Below are positions 43,764-52,927 of a DNA stretch of 63,739 bases, in pieces (within the stretch, counting starts at the first letter, position 1; the number at the start of each line of letters is the position of its first letter). Location: NCBI RefSeq assembly GCF_001310275.1, contig NZ_LGYZ01000030.1, positions 1-63,739 of the forward strand. The letters run 5' to 3'. The DNA comes from Nocardia arizonensis. GTDB lineage: Bacteria; Actinomycetota; Actinomycetes; Mycobacteriales; Mycobacteriaceae. The position numbers and the translations under genes were made by a program. The notes below the pieces were generated by a model, which saw only the letters and a program-made list of their open reading frames with translations, was not told the DNA's origin and made no database searches.

Positions 43764-45071
43764 ATGATGACCAAGACCAAGCTCGGCGAGCTCCAGAAAG
43801 CGGCACTCGCCGCCACCGCCGCGGCCCGCAAGATCGTCGAGGAGAAGGGCGACCCCTCGAGCTGGGCCGAGGACATCCTGGCCGAGTACAACGCCGAGAT
43901 GCAGAAGGGTCGAGACCTGCTCGACCAGATCAAGGTCGCCAAGCGCGACCTCGAGATCCTCGATGAGGCGAAGAGTCTCGCCGCCGAAATCGGCGAGCCC
44001 GCGGTCGACGACCTCGACGAACAGGGCCGTATGCCGGTGCGCGAGCGCGTGAAGGCGCTCGGGCTCCAGGTGATCGAGTCGCCCCAGTTCAAGGCGGCCA
44101 TGGCGCCGTTCAAGGGCGGCCGAATCCCCGATGGGACCCGGTTCCACTCCGACCCGATCAACATCAAGGGCCTGTTCGTCGGCGGCTCGGACACCTCGGC
44201 CGGCGCGTTCGTCGTGCCCGAACAGTCCGGCATCGTCGAGCCGCTCGGCCGGAAGCCGCTCACGATTCGCGACCTCGTCTCGGTGCGCCGCACCGGTTCC
44301 GATGTCGTCGAGTACGTGGCGCAGACCAGCCACACCAACGCCGCCGCGGTCGTCGCCGAGGCGACGAGCTCGGCAGCGCCGACCGCCCCCGGTAGCGCCG
44401 GCGCGCTCGTGCTCGACGCGAACGGCGGCTACAAGCCCGAAGGCGCGTGGGCCTATGAGCGCCGCACCGCAAACGTGAAGACGATCGCCGAGTGGGTGCC
44501 GGCCACCAAGCGCGCGCTCGCCGACGTGGCGCAGCTCGAGGGCCTCATCAACGACGAGTTGCGCGCCGACATCGACGAGGCCGAGGAGGGGCAGATCCTC
44601 GCGGGCAACGGCACGGGCGAGAACTTCACCGGCATTCTGAACTGGTCCGGGGTGCAGACGCAGGCGTTCGCAACCGACCTGTTCACCTCGGTTCGCAAGG
44701 GCATCACCAAGGCACGCACCGTCGGCCGCGTGAACCCGAACGGCATCGTCGTGAACCCGGCCGACGCCGAGACCATCGACCTCACCAAGGACGCCGACGG
44801 TCGGTTCTTCTACGGCGGACCGTTCGCCATCGGCCCGCGCACTCTGTGGGGCCTGCCCGTCGTCGAGAGCGAGACTCAGCCCGCCGGCGAGGCCCTCGTC
44901 GGCGACTTCGCCAAGGCCGTGATCTGGGACCGCGAGGACACCACGGTCACGATCACCGACAGCCACGCGGATTTCTTCATCCGCAACATGGTCGCGATCC
45001 TCGCCGAGAAGCGCGAAGCGTTCGCCGTCACCCGGCCGACCGCGTTCGTCAAGGTCGACATCACAGCGTGA
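43764..45071 (+). CDS. Major capsid protein (HK97 gp5-like)
   Basis: 435 aa. An N-terminal delta-domain-like coiled coil (1-115) precedes the HK97 fold: SAGAFVVPEQSGIVEPLGRK, VEYVAQTSHTNAAAVVAE, INDELRADIDEAEEGQILAGNG. GGGAGG at 43750 chooses the first of two adjacent ATGs. A hairpin follows. It forms the shell; the protease removes the delta domain. Confidence 0.95.
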   Translation: MMTKTKLGELQKAALAATAAARKIVEEKGDPSSWAEDILAEYNAEMQKGRDLLDQIKVAKRDLEILDEAKSLAAEIGEPAVDDLDEQGRMPVRERVKALGLQVIESPQFKAAMAPFKGGRIPDGTRFHSDPINIKGLFVGGSDTSAGAFVVPEQSGIVEPLGRKPLTIRDLVSVRRTGSDVVEYVAQTSHTNAAAVVAEATSSAAPTAPGSAGALVLDANGGYKPEGAWAYERRTANVKTIAEWVPATKRALADVAQLEGLINDELRADIDEAEEGQILAGNGTGENFTGILNWSGVQTQAFATDLFTSVRKGITKARTVGRVNPNGIVVNPADAETIDLTKDADGRFFYGGPFAIGPRTLWGLPVVESETQPAGEALVGDFAKAVIWDREDTTVTITDSHADFFIRNMVAILAEKREAFAVTRPTAFVKVDITA

Positions 45072-45083
45072 CGCTGTTCACCT

Positions 45084-45113
45084 CACGGGCGGCCGGCGCA
45101 CCGGCCGCCCGTG
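45084..45113 (+). terminator. Hairpin after the major capsid gene
   Basis: A 13-bp perfect stem (45084-45096 with 45101-45113) around CGCA. It may act as a partial terminator or RNA stabiliser that raises capsid output. Confidence 0.65.
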
Positions 45114-45133
45114 CTCAGCAGGAGGAGGGACAC

Positions 45134-45427
45134 ATGCCCGAACTTCGCGTGTACGAGGTCGAGGTCAACGGGTGGCCGACCACGCTGCAGCTCACCGTGG
45201 CCGACGCCGCCGCGCGCGGCTTCACCGACGAGGACACCGTCGACCACCGCACCGCGGTACGTGAGTGGCTCGACGCCGAGACCGCCGAGCGTCAACGCAC
45301 CGAGGCCGCCGAACTCGAACGCGCCGAGGCCGAGCGCCTCGCCGCCGAGAGCGCGTCGGCCGCCGAGGTCAAACAGGCCACGCCGGCGAACAAGGTGCGC
45401 ACCAGGACCCGCAAGAGCGGCGCGTGA
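45134..45427 (+). CDS. Small head/neck-region protein
   Basis: 97 aa. Start at ATG after GGAGGAGGG. Beta-like N-terminus (RVYEVEVNGWPTTLQLTVA) and an Ala/Glu helix with a basic tail. Probably a head-assembly accessory; not recognised. Confidence 0.65.
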   Translation: MPELRVYEVEVNGWPTTLQLTVADAAARGFTDEDTVDHRTAVREWLDAETAERQRTEAAELERAEAERLAAESASAAEVKQATPANKVRTRTRKSGA

Positions 45428-45428
45428 G

Positions 45429-45977
45429 ATGAGCTCGCCCGTCCCGTCGCTGCTCGACCTGGCCGCATACCAGGCGCTCGCCGCCGGAACCGGCCTCGAG
45501 TACGCCCGCCTCGCCGGTATCGTCCGCGAGATTCGCGACTATTGCGGATGGCATATCGCCCCGGCGATCGACGACACGATGACGGTCGACGGCAGCGGCG
45601 GCACGGTGCAGCAACTCCCGACGCTCGCTCTGAACTCGGTTGCCAGCATCACCGAGAACGGAACCGCGCTCGAGACGACCGCCTACGAATGGTCGCGCGA
45701 CGGCTCGCTGCGCCGGTGCGGCTACTGGACCACCCGGTACCGCGGCGTCGTCGCCGTGGTGAATCATGGATTCGCCGAGGTGCCCGAAAACCTCGTGTCC
45801 GTGATCCTCGACGCCGCCTCGCTCGCGATCGCGACACCGGTCGGAACCGCGGTCGTCGGCGACGAGCCCGAGAAAATGGGGCCGTTCGAGTGGGGCGCCC
45901 GGACAGACCGCGGCGTCGTGCTCACCGCCTCGCAGCGCCGGGTGCTCGACCGGTATCGAATCCCGAGCCGGGCATGA
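45429..45977 (+). CDS. Head-tail connector protein (gp6-like)
   Basis: 182 aa. SLLDLAAYQALAAGTG, YARLAGIVREIRDYCGWHIAP, and VPENLVSVILDAASLAIA fit the HK97 gp6/gp15 adaptor family. It joins the portal to the tail stopper. Stop and next ATG overlap. Confidence 0.82.
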   Translation: MSSPVPSLLDLAAYQALAAGTGLEYARLAGIVREIRDYCGWHIAPAIDDTMTVDGSGGTVQQLPTLALNSVASITENGTALETTAYEWSRDGSLRRCGYWTTRYRGVVAVVNHGFAEVPENLVSVILDAASLAIATPVGTAVVGDEPEKMGPFEWGARTDRGVVLTASQRRVLDRYRIPSRA

Positions 45978-46279
45978 GTGAGACCGTGATCCGTCACCGC
46001 GGCGGCGGACACGACGACGACGGCAATCCGGTGCCGTGGGGCGACACCGCGATCGCAGTGCAGGCCATCGCGCCCGGTGCCACGGCCGAATACGTCGACC
46101 GGGGCCGCGATGGTGACCGCGTCGAATTCACGATCTACGCGACGCCCGCCGTCGACATCACCGACGCCGACGAGGTGACCGTACGCGGGCAGCGGTGCCG
46201 GGTACAGGTCGAGGATTGGCGATCACCGCGCACGACCCGAACCGGGACGGTCGTGCTCTGCACGAGGGGAAGGGGGTAG
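45974..46279 (+). CDS. Head-tail stopper-like protein
   Basis: 101 aa, beta-rich, RHRGGGHDDDGNPV to CRVQVEDWRSPRTTRTGTVV. Position and size suit the stopper that seals the portal channel. Coupled to the upstream gene. Confidence 0.7.
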   Translation: MSETVIRHRGGGHDDDGNPVPWGDTAIAVQAIAPGATAEYVDRGRDGDRVEFTIYATPAVDITDADEVTVRGQRCRVQVEDWRSPRTTRTGTVVLCTRGRG

Positions 46280-46281
46280 CC

Positions 46282-46545
46282 ATGGCCCGTATCAAGGTGA
46301 CCCTCAATCGTGGCGAGGTCGGGCTCCTGCTGCGTACCGCGTTCGGCCCCGAACTTGAGGCGGCGGCCGGACTCATCGCCGAACGCGCAGGCCGCCGCGG
46401 TCACCCCCGAGACGTTCGAGTTCATCGCTACACCACCGACCGGCAAGTGGTGGCCGTGAGCGTCCCCGCCTACCGACAGGCGCGATACGGCGCACTATCC
46501 AAGGCCGCCGCCGCGGTCGGGCTCACGGTGCGCGGGAACCTGTGA
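46282..46545 (+). CDS. HK97 gp10-like neck protein, short
   Basis: 87 aa. ITLNRGEVG-like start (KVTLNRGEVGLLLRTAFGPE) and GALSKAAAAVGLTVRGNL. Likely head-tail joining; short for the family, so tentative. Confidence 0.65.
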   Translation: MARIKVTLNRGEVGLLLRTAFGPELEAAAGLIAERAGRRGHPRDVRVHRYTTDRQVVAVSVPAYRQARYGALSKAAAAVGLTVRGNL

Positions 46546-46946
46546 AGCCGTTCCGAACCCCGGCCGACCCGGCGAAGGTCGCCAAGGACTACCTCGCTGG
46601 CGTCGTGCCCGGCCTCGTCGCGGCACCGGCACCGACGTTCGGCCTCGTCGTGCCGCCGGACTGGACACCCGACGACGCCCCGCGGGTCGTCGTATTCGAC
46701 GACGGCGGCCCGACGGTATGGCCGGCGGCTACCTCGCCGAGCCTGCGCGTCACCGTCTGGTCGGCCGGCCGCGACCGGTCCCGGCGCATCGCCGGTGTGT
46801 GCCTCGGCGTCCTGCTCGCCCACCGAATCCCCGGCATCGCCGCGGTCACCGACCCGACGGGCCTCGTCGAGGACATCGACCCGAACAACCGGGGCGTCAT
46901 GGCCTCGTTCACGGTGCGGGCGCTGGCCCGCACGCTCGCGGTCTGA
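46542..46946 (+). CDS. Tail terminator-like protein
   Basis: 134 aa from GTG. Begins DPAKVAKDYLAGVV; PSLRVTVWSAGRDRSRRIAG is typical of lambda gpU/SPP1 gp17 proteins, which cap the tail tube. Overlap with upstream gene (GTGA). Confidence 0.78.
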   Translation: MKPFRTPADPAKVAKDYLAGVVPGLVAAPAPTFGLVVPPDWTPDDAPRVVVFDDGGPTVWPAATSPSLRVTVWSAGRDRSRRIAGVCLGVLLAHRIPGIAAVTDPTGLVEDIDPNNRGVMASFTVRALARTLAV

Positions 46947-47015
46947 AATCACGCCGCCCGAAACGCCTGCCCCGCACGGGTGGGGAAATCCGCACGCTCA
47001 CGGAAGGAACCGAAC

Positions 47016-47831
47016 ATGTCACTCACCCGTAACCCCGAAGCCGTCCAAATCTATTCGGACGCAGCGGTATACGTCGGCAAGACGTTGACGCCGAACAACC
47101 CCGCCACGATCGCGGCCGATTTCGATGCGACGTGGGACAACCTCGGCATTCTCAACGGCGACGACGGAATCAAGAATGCCCGCGAGTGGGACACCACCGA
47201 GCATTTCGGATGGGGCATCGGGCGATACCGCAAGGGGCACAAGAACTACAAGGAATCCAAGGTGGTGACCTGCCTCGAATCGAACCCGACAACCCGCCGG
47301 ATCGCGCGCCCCGGGTCGAGCCCGACGAATATCGTCGTGCCGCGGCCGGGCCTGTTCATGCTGGCGTTCGAGTACACCAACGACCAGGGGCTGCTGGAAC
47401 GAGAATTCACCGCGCGACCGGCCGAGTGCTGGATTCCGAACCTCGACCGCAACGAGAGTGATCCGACCTCACACGAGGTGACGGCGGACATCTTCGCGAC
47501 CGGCTCGGGCCTGCTGTACGTGCGCCAGTACACGCCGATCAACGAAACCCAGATCGTCACCATTCAGGGCACGGCGACCGCGGGCACGTTCAAACTGTCG
47601 TACCTCGGCGAGGAAACCGGCACCATCGCCTACAACGCCGCGGCGTCGGTCGTGCAGGCCGCGCTGGTCGCGATCCTCGGCACAGACAATGTCACGGTGA
47701 GCGGCTCGGCCGGCGGACCCTACACGGTCACCCTGCAGGGCGACTTCGCCGGCGAGGTGAACAGCCTGCTCGTCGGCGACGCGACCGGCCTCACGGGCGC
47801 GACCGGAATCCTCGTCGCGGCAGCGCCGTAA
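47016..47831 (+). CDS. Major tail tube protein
   Basis: 271 aa. The tube domain (1-185) contains DFDATWDNLGILNGDDGIKN and FMLAFEYTNDQG. The C-terminal ~80 residues (TIQGTATAGTFKLSYLGEET and VSGSAGGPYTVTLQGDFAG) form an Ig-like surface domain often added to tail tubes. It forms the non-contractile tail. Confidence 0.92.
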   Translation: MSLTRNPEAVQIYSDAAVYVGKTLTPNNPATIAADFDATWDNLGILNGDDGIKNAREWDTTEHFGWGIGRYRKGHKNYKESKVVTCLESNPTTRRIARPGSSPTNIVVPRPGLFMLAFEYTNDQGLLEREFTARPAECWIPNLDRNESDPTSHEVTADIFATGSGLLYVRQYTPINETQIVTIQGTATAGTFKLSYLGEETGTIAYNAAASVVQAALVAILGTDNVTVSGSAGGPYTVTLQGDFAGEVNSLLVGDATGLTGATGILVAAAP

Positions 47832-47855
47832 CAGACGCGGCCGGGTCCCGGAATT

Positions 47856-47908
47856 GCTGGCGTGGTTTCGCCGGACCCGGTCGCTTTCCATCGCGAAACC
47901 ACGCCAGC
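47856..47908 (+). repeat. Large inverted repeat between tail tube and chaperone genes
   Basis: A perfect 16-bp stem (47856-47871 with 47893-47908) around a 21-base loop. Its right arm includes AACCACGCCA, which is repeated just before the next two starts. It may be a terminator or an RNA-processing or translation-control element for late genes. Confidence 0.7.
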
Positions 47909-47922
47909 AGGGAAACCACGCC

Positions 47923-48264
47923 ATGCCCCGCCCCGCCCCGGTGCCCACCGAGGACGAGATCCGTCGCGCCGCCCAGCACCTCGGCCTCGCCGACGAGAAC
48001 GGCAACTACAACCAGCGCGACCGCAACCGCATCGCCGCGGCAATCCAACGCGCACGACAGGAACAGGACGCCGCCGCCGAGCCGCTCGCCGGGACAACCG
48101 CCGAGGTGCTCGGCCGATTCGCCGGCGAACTGGCGAAGCAACCCGGCCTCGGCGCACTCGGCGCCAAGAGCTGGGCCGCGATCCTCGGCGCCACCGCCGC
48201 CCACCTACTCGAGACGCAAGGGTTGCGCCTCGATTCACCACGAGAGGAAACCACGCCATCATGA
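47923..48264 (+). CDS. Phage protein between tail tube and chaperones
   Basis: 113 aa. Begins MPRPAPVPTEDEIRRAAQHL; helical, with GLADENGNYNQRDRNRIAAA. The ATG is the end of an AACCACGCCATG motif and no purine-rich ribosome site is seen close by. Unknown; possibly a tail assembly factor. Confidence 0.65.
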   Translation: MPRPAPVPTEDEIRRAAQHLGLADENGNYNQRDRNRIAAAIQRARQEQDAAAEPLAGTTAEVLGRFAGELAKQPGLGALGAKSWAAILGATAAHLLETQGLRLDSPREETTPS

Positions 48265-48623
48265 CCACAACCCCCCGCCGGACCGCCGCCAAGAAGGCCC
48301 CCGCGCGCGCGATGCCGCACCGCCCCGCAGGTGTGCGCGAACCGCAGGACCACCAGAAGCCCGCCGCGCAGCGCGAGGCCGAGGCCGCCGAGTTCGTCGA
48401 ATTCGAGTACGCCGGCAACGTCTACACCGCCCCGGCCAACCTCGAACGCACGAAGGGCGTCGCCCGCGCACTCGACGAGCGCCGCGGCACGGTCGCACTC
48501 GAGAAGCTGCTCGGACCGGCTGAGTTCGCGCGGTTCCTCGCCACGGACCCGTACGACGCCGATTACGGGCACATGCTCGACGCATGGGCCGACGCCGCCG
48601 GTCTGGACAACGCGGGAAACTGA
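48261..48623 (+). CDS. Tail assembly chaperone (gpG-like)
   Basis: 120 aa. A basic, Ala/Lys-rich N-terminus then VEFEYAGNVYTAPANL and KGVARALDERRGTVALEKLL. Lies between tube and tape measure, and carries a -1 slippery heptamer at its last codons, exactly like lambda gpG. It coats the tape measure protein during assembly. Confidence 0.85.
   Translation: MTTTPRRTAAKKAPARAMPHRPAGVREPQDHQKPAAQREAEAAEFVEFEYAGNVYTAPANLERTKGVARALDERRGTVALEKLLGPAEFARFLATDPYDADYGHMLDAWADAAGLDNAGN
48614..48620 (+). promoter_or_regulatory. Programmed -1 frameshift site GGGAAAC
   Basis: The heptamer sits in frame as G GGA AAC, right before TGA at 48621. Slipping back one base continues GGG AAA CTG ACG into a long open frame. 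This is the canonical X XXY YYZ form. Confidence 0.9.
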
Positions 48624-49012
48624 CGACCCTACTGCGATTGCTGCGCGAAGTACCGGACAAGGTCGAGCGCGACCTATCGCGTTACCACCATGTCCGGTAC
48701 TCCGACCGGTGGCGATACGACGCCGCCGGCGTGCCACTGCTCACGCTGCGCGAAATCTGGGTACGCATCGTCGACCTACCCGGCGACTCGGCGATCGCAG
48801 TGCACGAGAACGGCGGCAAGCCGCAGTGGGGGACCCTCGAGTACCTACTCGCCGACATCTGGCAGGCACTCACCGGGCAACCGCACGGCGCCCGACCGAA
48901 ATCCATCACACAGCGCGCGGTCACGGCCGCACGCAGGCGCGCCGAGCGCGGCGTAATGGCCCGATTCGCCCAACGCAACCGCACCATGGCGACCAATCGG
49001 GATAGGGGGTGA
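48620..49012 (+). CDS. Tail chaperone extension (gpT part), made by -1 frameshift
   Basis: After the slip the frame reads LTTLLRLLREVPDKVERDLS and ends with RFAQRNRTMATNRDRG. It has no good start of its own, and 130 residues would be added to give a 250-aa gpGT-like fusion. In lambda the fusion links tape measure to tail tube. Confidence 0.88.
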   Translation: MTTLLRLLREVPDKVERDLSRYHHVRYSDRWRYDAAGVPLLTLREIWVRIVDLPGDSAIAVHENGGKPQWGTLEYLLADIWQALTGQPHGARPKSITQRAVTAARRRAERGVMARFAQRNRTMATNRDRG

Positions 49013-49016
49013 TCCG

Positions 49017-52000
49017 TTGGCTACCGCATACGCCACCCTCGAGGTAATCCCCACAGTCCGGGGCATCACCGGGAATATCGAGCGCCAGATTTCGGGGCAG
49101 CTCACGGTCGCCGGACAGCGGGCCGGCCTTGACGCCGGTTCGGCGATCACGGCCGGTATCGGCTCGGCGAACTACGAATCGACCGGACGCACCGCCGGTA
49201 CCCGGGTCGGCGTCGGACTCAAGACCACCGGCCAGAAAGCCGGCCGTGACGCAGGCTCGGCGATCACGGCTGGCCTGCGCAGCGCCGACTACGCCGCCGC
49301 GGGCCGCGACGCCGCCGGACGGTTCCGAAAGGGACTCGTGGCCGGCGGGCACTCGGCGGGGCGCGATGCCGGGCGGGCCGTCGCCGACGGCGTCCGCAGC
49401 GAGGATTACGAGGCGTCCGGCCGGTCGGCGGCCGACCGTATCCGTTCCGGCCTCGTCTCGGGACTGCGGGGCGTCGGTGTCGGTATCAACGTTGCGACGC
49501 GCGGCCTGTCGCTGTTCGTGGCGAACGCGAGCACGATCGCCACCGGGTTCGGTCTCGCCGCGCGGTTGGTGCGTAGTTTCAGCGCGGCCACCTTCATTTC
49601 GGCGCTCGCCTTGCGGCAAGTGGCGGCGACCGGTCTAACGCGCCTCGCGGGCGCGCTACGCCTCATCTCGGCCATAGCGAGCAGGGTCGCCGGGGAAATC
49701 GGACAGATCACCTCGGCGTTCCTGGTGCTGCAAGGTGTGGTTCGGCTCGCATCCTTCATGACCAATTTCGCGCAAAAGCTGGCGTTCATGACCGTCGGGG
49801 CGGCCACCGCGATAGGCGTCGTATCCGGTCTGGGAACGGCCATCGGCGGGGCGCTCATGTCCGCGCTGTCGGCGGGCGTGATGGCGCTCGGCGCATTCGC
49901 CGGTGCGGCCGTCGGTCTCGCAGGTCCGGCCATATTCGCCCTGAAAATCGGCATGAAGGGACTCAGCGAGGCGGCCGGGACATTCGGCGAGGACTGGAAA
50001 GAGGCCGACGAGGCGTTTAACAAAATGGTCGGTCAGCGAATGGGGCCGATGCTCACCGCCGTTCGCACACTGAAACAGGAAATGGTCGACCGATTCTCGG
50101 CCGAACTCACCCCGGCATTCCAGAAAATAGGCGTCGGAATCGACCAGGTCCGAGGCAAATTCGGGTGGATGAGCGTCTACACCGGGCAAATCGGCAAGGG
50201 CATCGTGGATTCCCTCACTGGCCCGGAAACCATCGGCGCGATTCAGCGGATGGGCGACGCCTCGGGCGTGTTCTTCCAGCACCTCAACAAGGACAATGTC
50301 GGACTCGGCGGCCTCGCAAGTGGATTCGTGCAATTCGCCGCCGCGGCCGCGACCACGTTCCAGGATTCCAGCAAGAGCGCGAACGACTTTTTCCTGAATC
50401 TCGGAAACAAGTTGGCGAGCATCACCCCCGAGCAGATTCGAGGGGCGCTGAGCCAATTCACGCAGATTTTCGAGAATGTCTCGAACGTGGCAATGCCGCT
50501 GTTCTCGCTGTTCCGGCAGATGGGGCAGGCGTCCGCACAGGGCCTCGCTCCCGGATTCGTCGCCGTCGGTGGCGCCATCCGCGAGGCAACGCCCGGCCTC
50601 GTCAACATGGCGAACATCATCATGCCCGCGCTTGGCGAGGTAATGCAGCGGCTCGCCCCGCTCATTCCCGCACTGGTGCACGCATTCACGCCGTGGGCGA
50701 CGACGCTCGCCACGATCGCCCCGCCGCTCGCGACCGTGCTGTCGCACCTCGCGCCGCTCGCGCCGTATCTGCTGATGGCGGCGACCGCGTTCAAGGTGGT
50801 CGGCGCGGCGATGCTGGTATGGAACGCGATTACGTTCGCCTCGTCGGTGGCGCAGGGCGTGTTCGCGGCAGCGACGGGCCGTAGCGCAATGACGCTGACC
50901 GGCAATACGATCGCGCTCGCCGCGCACAGGATCGCGCTCATTGCGGGCGCGGTCGCTGCGCGCGCGTTCGGCATCGCAATGAATTTCGCAACCGGCCCTA
51001 TCGGGTTGATTATCCTCGGCGTCGTCGCGCTCGGTGCGGCGCTGTGGGCGTTCTTCACCAAGACCGAGACCGGAAAACGGCTGTGGGAAAAGATTTGGCC
51101 CGCGATCAAGAATGCCGTTGCGGTGGTTTGGGAATGGCTGCAAGTCGCATGGGACTGGATTCTCAATGCCTTCCAGTGGCTCGGCGACAAGGCTATGTGG
51201 CTGTGGAATGCCGCGATCAAACCGGCGTTCGAGGGAATAGGCGCGGTCATTTCGTGGTGGTGGGACAACATCGTCATGCGCGTGTTCAACGCCTACAAGG
51301 TCGCGTTCGAGGTCGCGGGCGCAGTAGCTATGTGGTTGTGGCACAACGCGATACAACCGGCGTTCGACGGGATTTCGGCCGTTATCTCGTTCTGGTGGGA
51401 CAACGTCGTCATGCGCGTGTTCGGCGTGTACAAGACGGTATTCACCACGGCGGCCGAAACGGTGATGTGGTTCTACAACTCGGGCATCAAACCAGCATTC
51501 GACCTCGTCGGCTCGGTGTTCGAGTGGTTCAACACGAAGGTTACCGAGGTCAAGGACTGGGTCGTCGGGAAATTTACTGACGTGGTCACGTTCGTTACCG
51601 GTATGCCCGACAAGGTGCGTTCGGCGACGGCGGGCCTATGGGACGGAATAAAAGATTCGTTCCGGTCGGCGATCAACTGGCTTATCTCGGCGTGGAATAA
51701 TTTCAGCCTCGGATTCGATTTCGAGATCCCGGTAATCAACAAGCGCGTTCAATTCACCATCGACACACCGAATTTGCCGCTACTCGCCGGCGGTGGCGTG
51801 GCCGGCCGGACGGCGGACGGGCGGCTGTGGGGGCCGGGCACGCCGACGAGCGACAGCATTCTCGGCCGGGACGCGCGCGGTATTCCGACCGCGCTCGTGT
51901 CCACCGACGAGGGCGTCGTCAAGGCGTCGGCGATGGCGCGCGGCGGTGCCGAGCTCGTCGCCGCGCTGAACCGTGGATGGGTGCCGCCGCTGGAAATGCT

Positions 52001-52922
52001 GCGCGCGATGCTGCCCGGCCTCGCCGGTGGCGGCCTCGTCGCGGGGCAGGACCTCGCCCGCGGCGAGGCGGGCAAGCGATATCAGTACGGCGGCGTCGGC
52101 GATCCGTCGTGGGATTGCTCGGGCATCGCCGGGGGTGTGTGGGCGGCGGCCGTCGGGAAGAACCCGCGCCGTCGCTACTTCACCACCGATTCGGATTTCG
52201 CCTCGCTCGGTTGGAAACCCGGACTCGGCGGCAGTGGAGATATCAGCATCGGCACGAACGGGCGCGTCGGCGAGGCCGGGCACATGGCGACGACCGTCGG
52301 CACGCTCAACGTCGAATCGTCGAGCGGCGACGGCGTCGAGGCAGGCCCGGGGGCGAAGGGTGCCGCCGATTTCGCGAAGAAATGGCACTGGCCGATGTCC
52401 GGCGACCCCGGCGGCGCGCTCGGGTCCGGCACCGCCAGCGGACTTGGCGCCGATGGTTCCGGGGGCCTCGGGTCCGGCACCGGAGGTACCAGCGGCGGCC
52501 CGAGTACCAGCGGCGGCACGAGCTCGTCGGGCAGCACGTCGCGTCCCGCTGGCACCGCGGTTCCGGTGTGGGTCGACAACTTCCCGGCGTCGCTCACGAC
52601 GAGCAGCACGGCGGCCGACACCGCGGCGGCCAACACGACGACCCCCGCCGCCTCGTCGGGGGTCAACGGCACCGCCGAGGCCACGGGCGAGCAGTTCGAC
52701 CAGGCCGCCGCCGTCAGTGCCGCGTTTACCAAGTTCAACGGCGCGATCGGCAAGGCCGGCGAGTCCTGGCTCACCGGCCAGAAATCGGCGATCCCCGGTA
52801 TCGGCGGCCACGTCGAGGGCATGGAGAAGACGGTCAACAACTGGCAGATCGTCACGGCCGATATCGCGGGGGCGTTCGACCGGGTGGCCCGCGAGCAGAA
52901 GCGCCAGACGGCGGGGAAGTAG
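49017..52922 (+). CDS. Tape measure protein with C-terminal peptidase-like domain
   Basis: 1301 aa from TTG. N-terminal repeats (AGRDAGSAITAGL-type), long helical and hydrophobic stretches (230-330, 580-700) and three tandem Trp-rich units around residues 720-845 (MWLWNAAIKPAF, MWLWHNAIQPAF, MWFYNSGIKPAF). An NlpC/P60-like unit at about 1010-1120 has Cys1034 in WDCSGIAGG and His1089 in GHMATTVG; it may cut peptidoglycan during entry. The length sets the tail length, about 190-200 nm if the usual 0.15 nm per residue holds. Confidence 0.93.
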   Translation: MATAYATLEVIPTVRGITGNIERQISGQLTVAGQRAGLDAGSAITAGIGSANYESTGRTAGTRVGVGLKTTGQKAGRDAGSAITAGLRSADYAAAGRDAAGRFRKGLVAGGHSAGRDAGRAVADGVRSEDYEASGRSAADRIRSGLVSGLRGVGVGINVATRGLSLFVANASTIATGFGLAARLVRSFSAATFISALALRQVAATGLTRLAGALRLISAIASRVAGEIGQITSAFLVLQGVVRLASFMTNFAQKLAFMTVGAATAIGVVSGLGTAIGGALMSALSAGVMALGAFAGAAVGLAGPAIFALKIGMKGLSEAAGTFGEDWKEADEAFNKMVGQRMGPMLTAVRTLKQEMVDRFSAELTPAFQKIGVGIDQVRGKFGWMSVYTGQIGKGIVDSLTGPETIGAIQRMGDASGVFFQHLNKDNVGLGGLASGFVQFAAAAATTFQDSSKSANDFFLNLGNKLASITPEQIRGALSQFTQIFENVSNVAMPLFSLFRQMGQASAQGLAPGFVAVGGAIREATPGLVNMANIIMPALGEVMQRLAPLIPALVHAFTPWATTLATIAPPLATVLSHLAPLAPYLLMAATAFKVVGAAMLVWNAITFASSVAQGVFAAATGRSAMTLTGNTIALAAHRIALIAGAVAARAFGIAMNFATGPIGLIILGVVALGAALWAFFTKTETGKRLWEKIWPAIKNAVAVVWEWLQVAWDWILNAFQWLGDKAMWLWNAAIKPAFEGIGAVISWWWDNIVMRVFNAYKVAFEVAGAVAMWLWHNAIQPAFDGISAVISFWWDNVVMRVFGVYKTVFTTAAETVMWFYNSGIKPAFDLVGSVFEWFNTKVTEVKDWVVGKFTDVVTFVTGMPDKVRSATAGLWDGIKDSFRSAINWLISAWNNFSLGFDFEIPVINKRVQFTIDTPNLPLLAGGGVAGRTADGRLWGPGTPTSDSILGRDARGIPTALVSTDEGVVKASAMARGGAELVAALNRGWVPPLEMLRAMLPGLAGGGLVAGQDLARGEAGKRYQYGGVGDPSWDCSGIAGGVWAAAVGKNPRRRYFTTDSDFASLGWKPGLGGSGDISIGTNGRVGEAGHMATTVGTLNVESSSGDGVEAGPGAKGAADFAKKWHWPMSGDPGGALGSGTASGLGADGSGGLGSGTGGTSGGPSTSGGTSSSGSTSRPAGTAVPVWVDNFPASLTTSSTAADTAAANTTTPAASSGVNGTAEATGEQFDQAAAVSAAFTKFNGAIGKAGESWLTGQKSAIPGIGGHVEGMEKTVNNWQIVTADIAGAFDRVAREQKRQTAGK

Positions 52923-52927
52923 GCGAG

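Noticed and set aside
49656..51356. Long open frame (566 codons) on the minus strand within the tape measure gene
   Set aside because: It is antisense to an unambiguous gene, has Arg/His/Glu-rich shadow composition, and no family resemblance.
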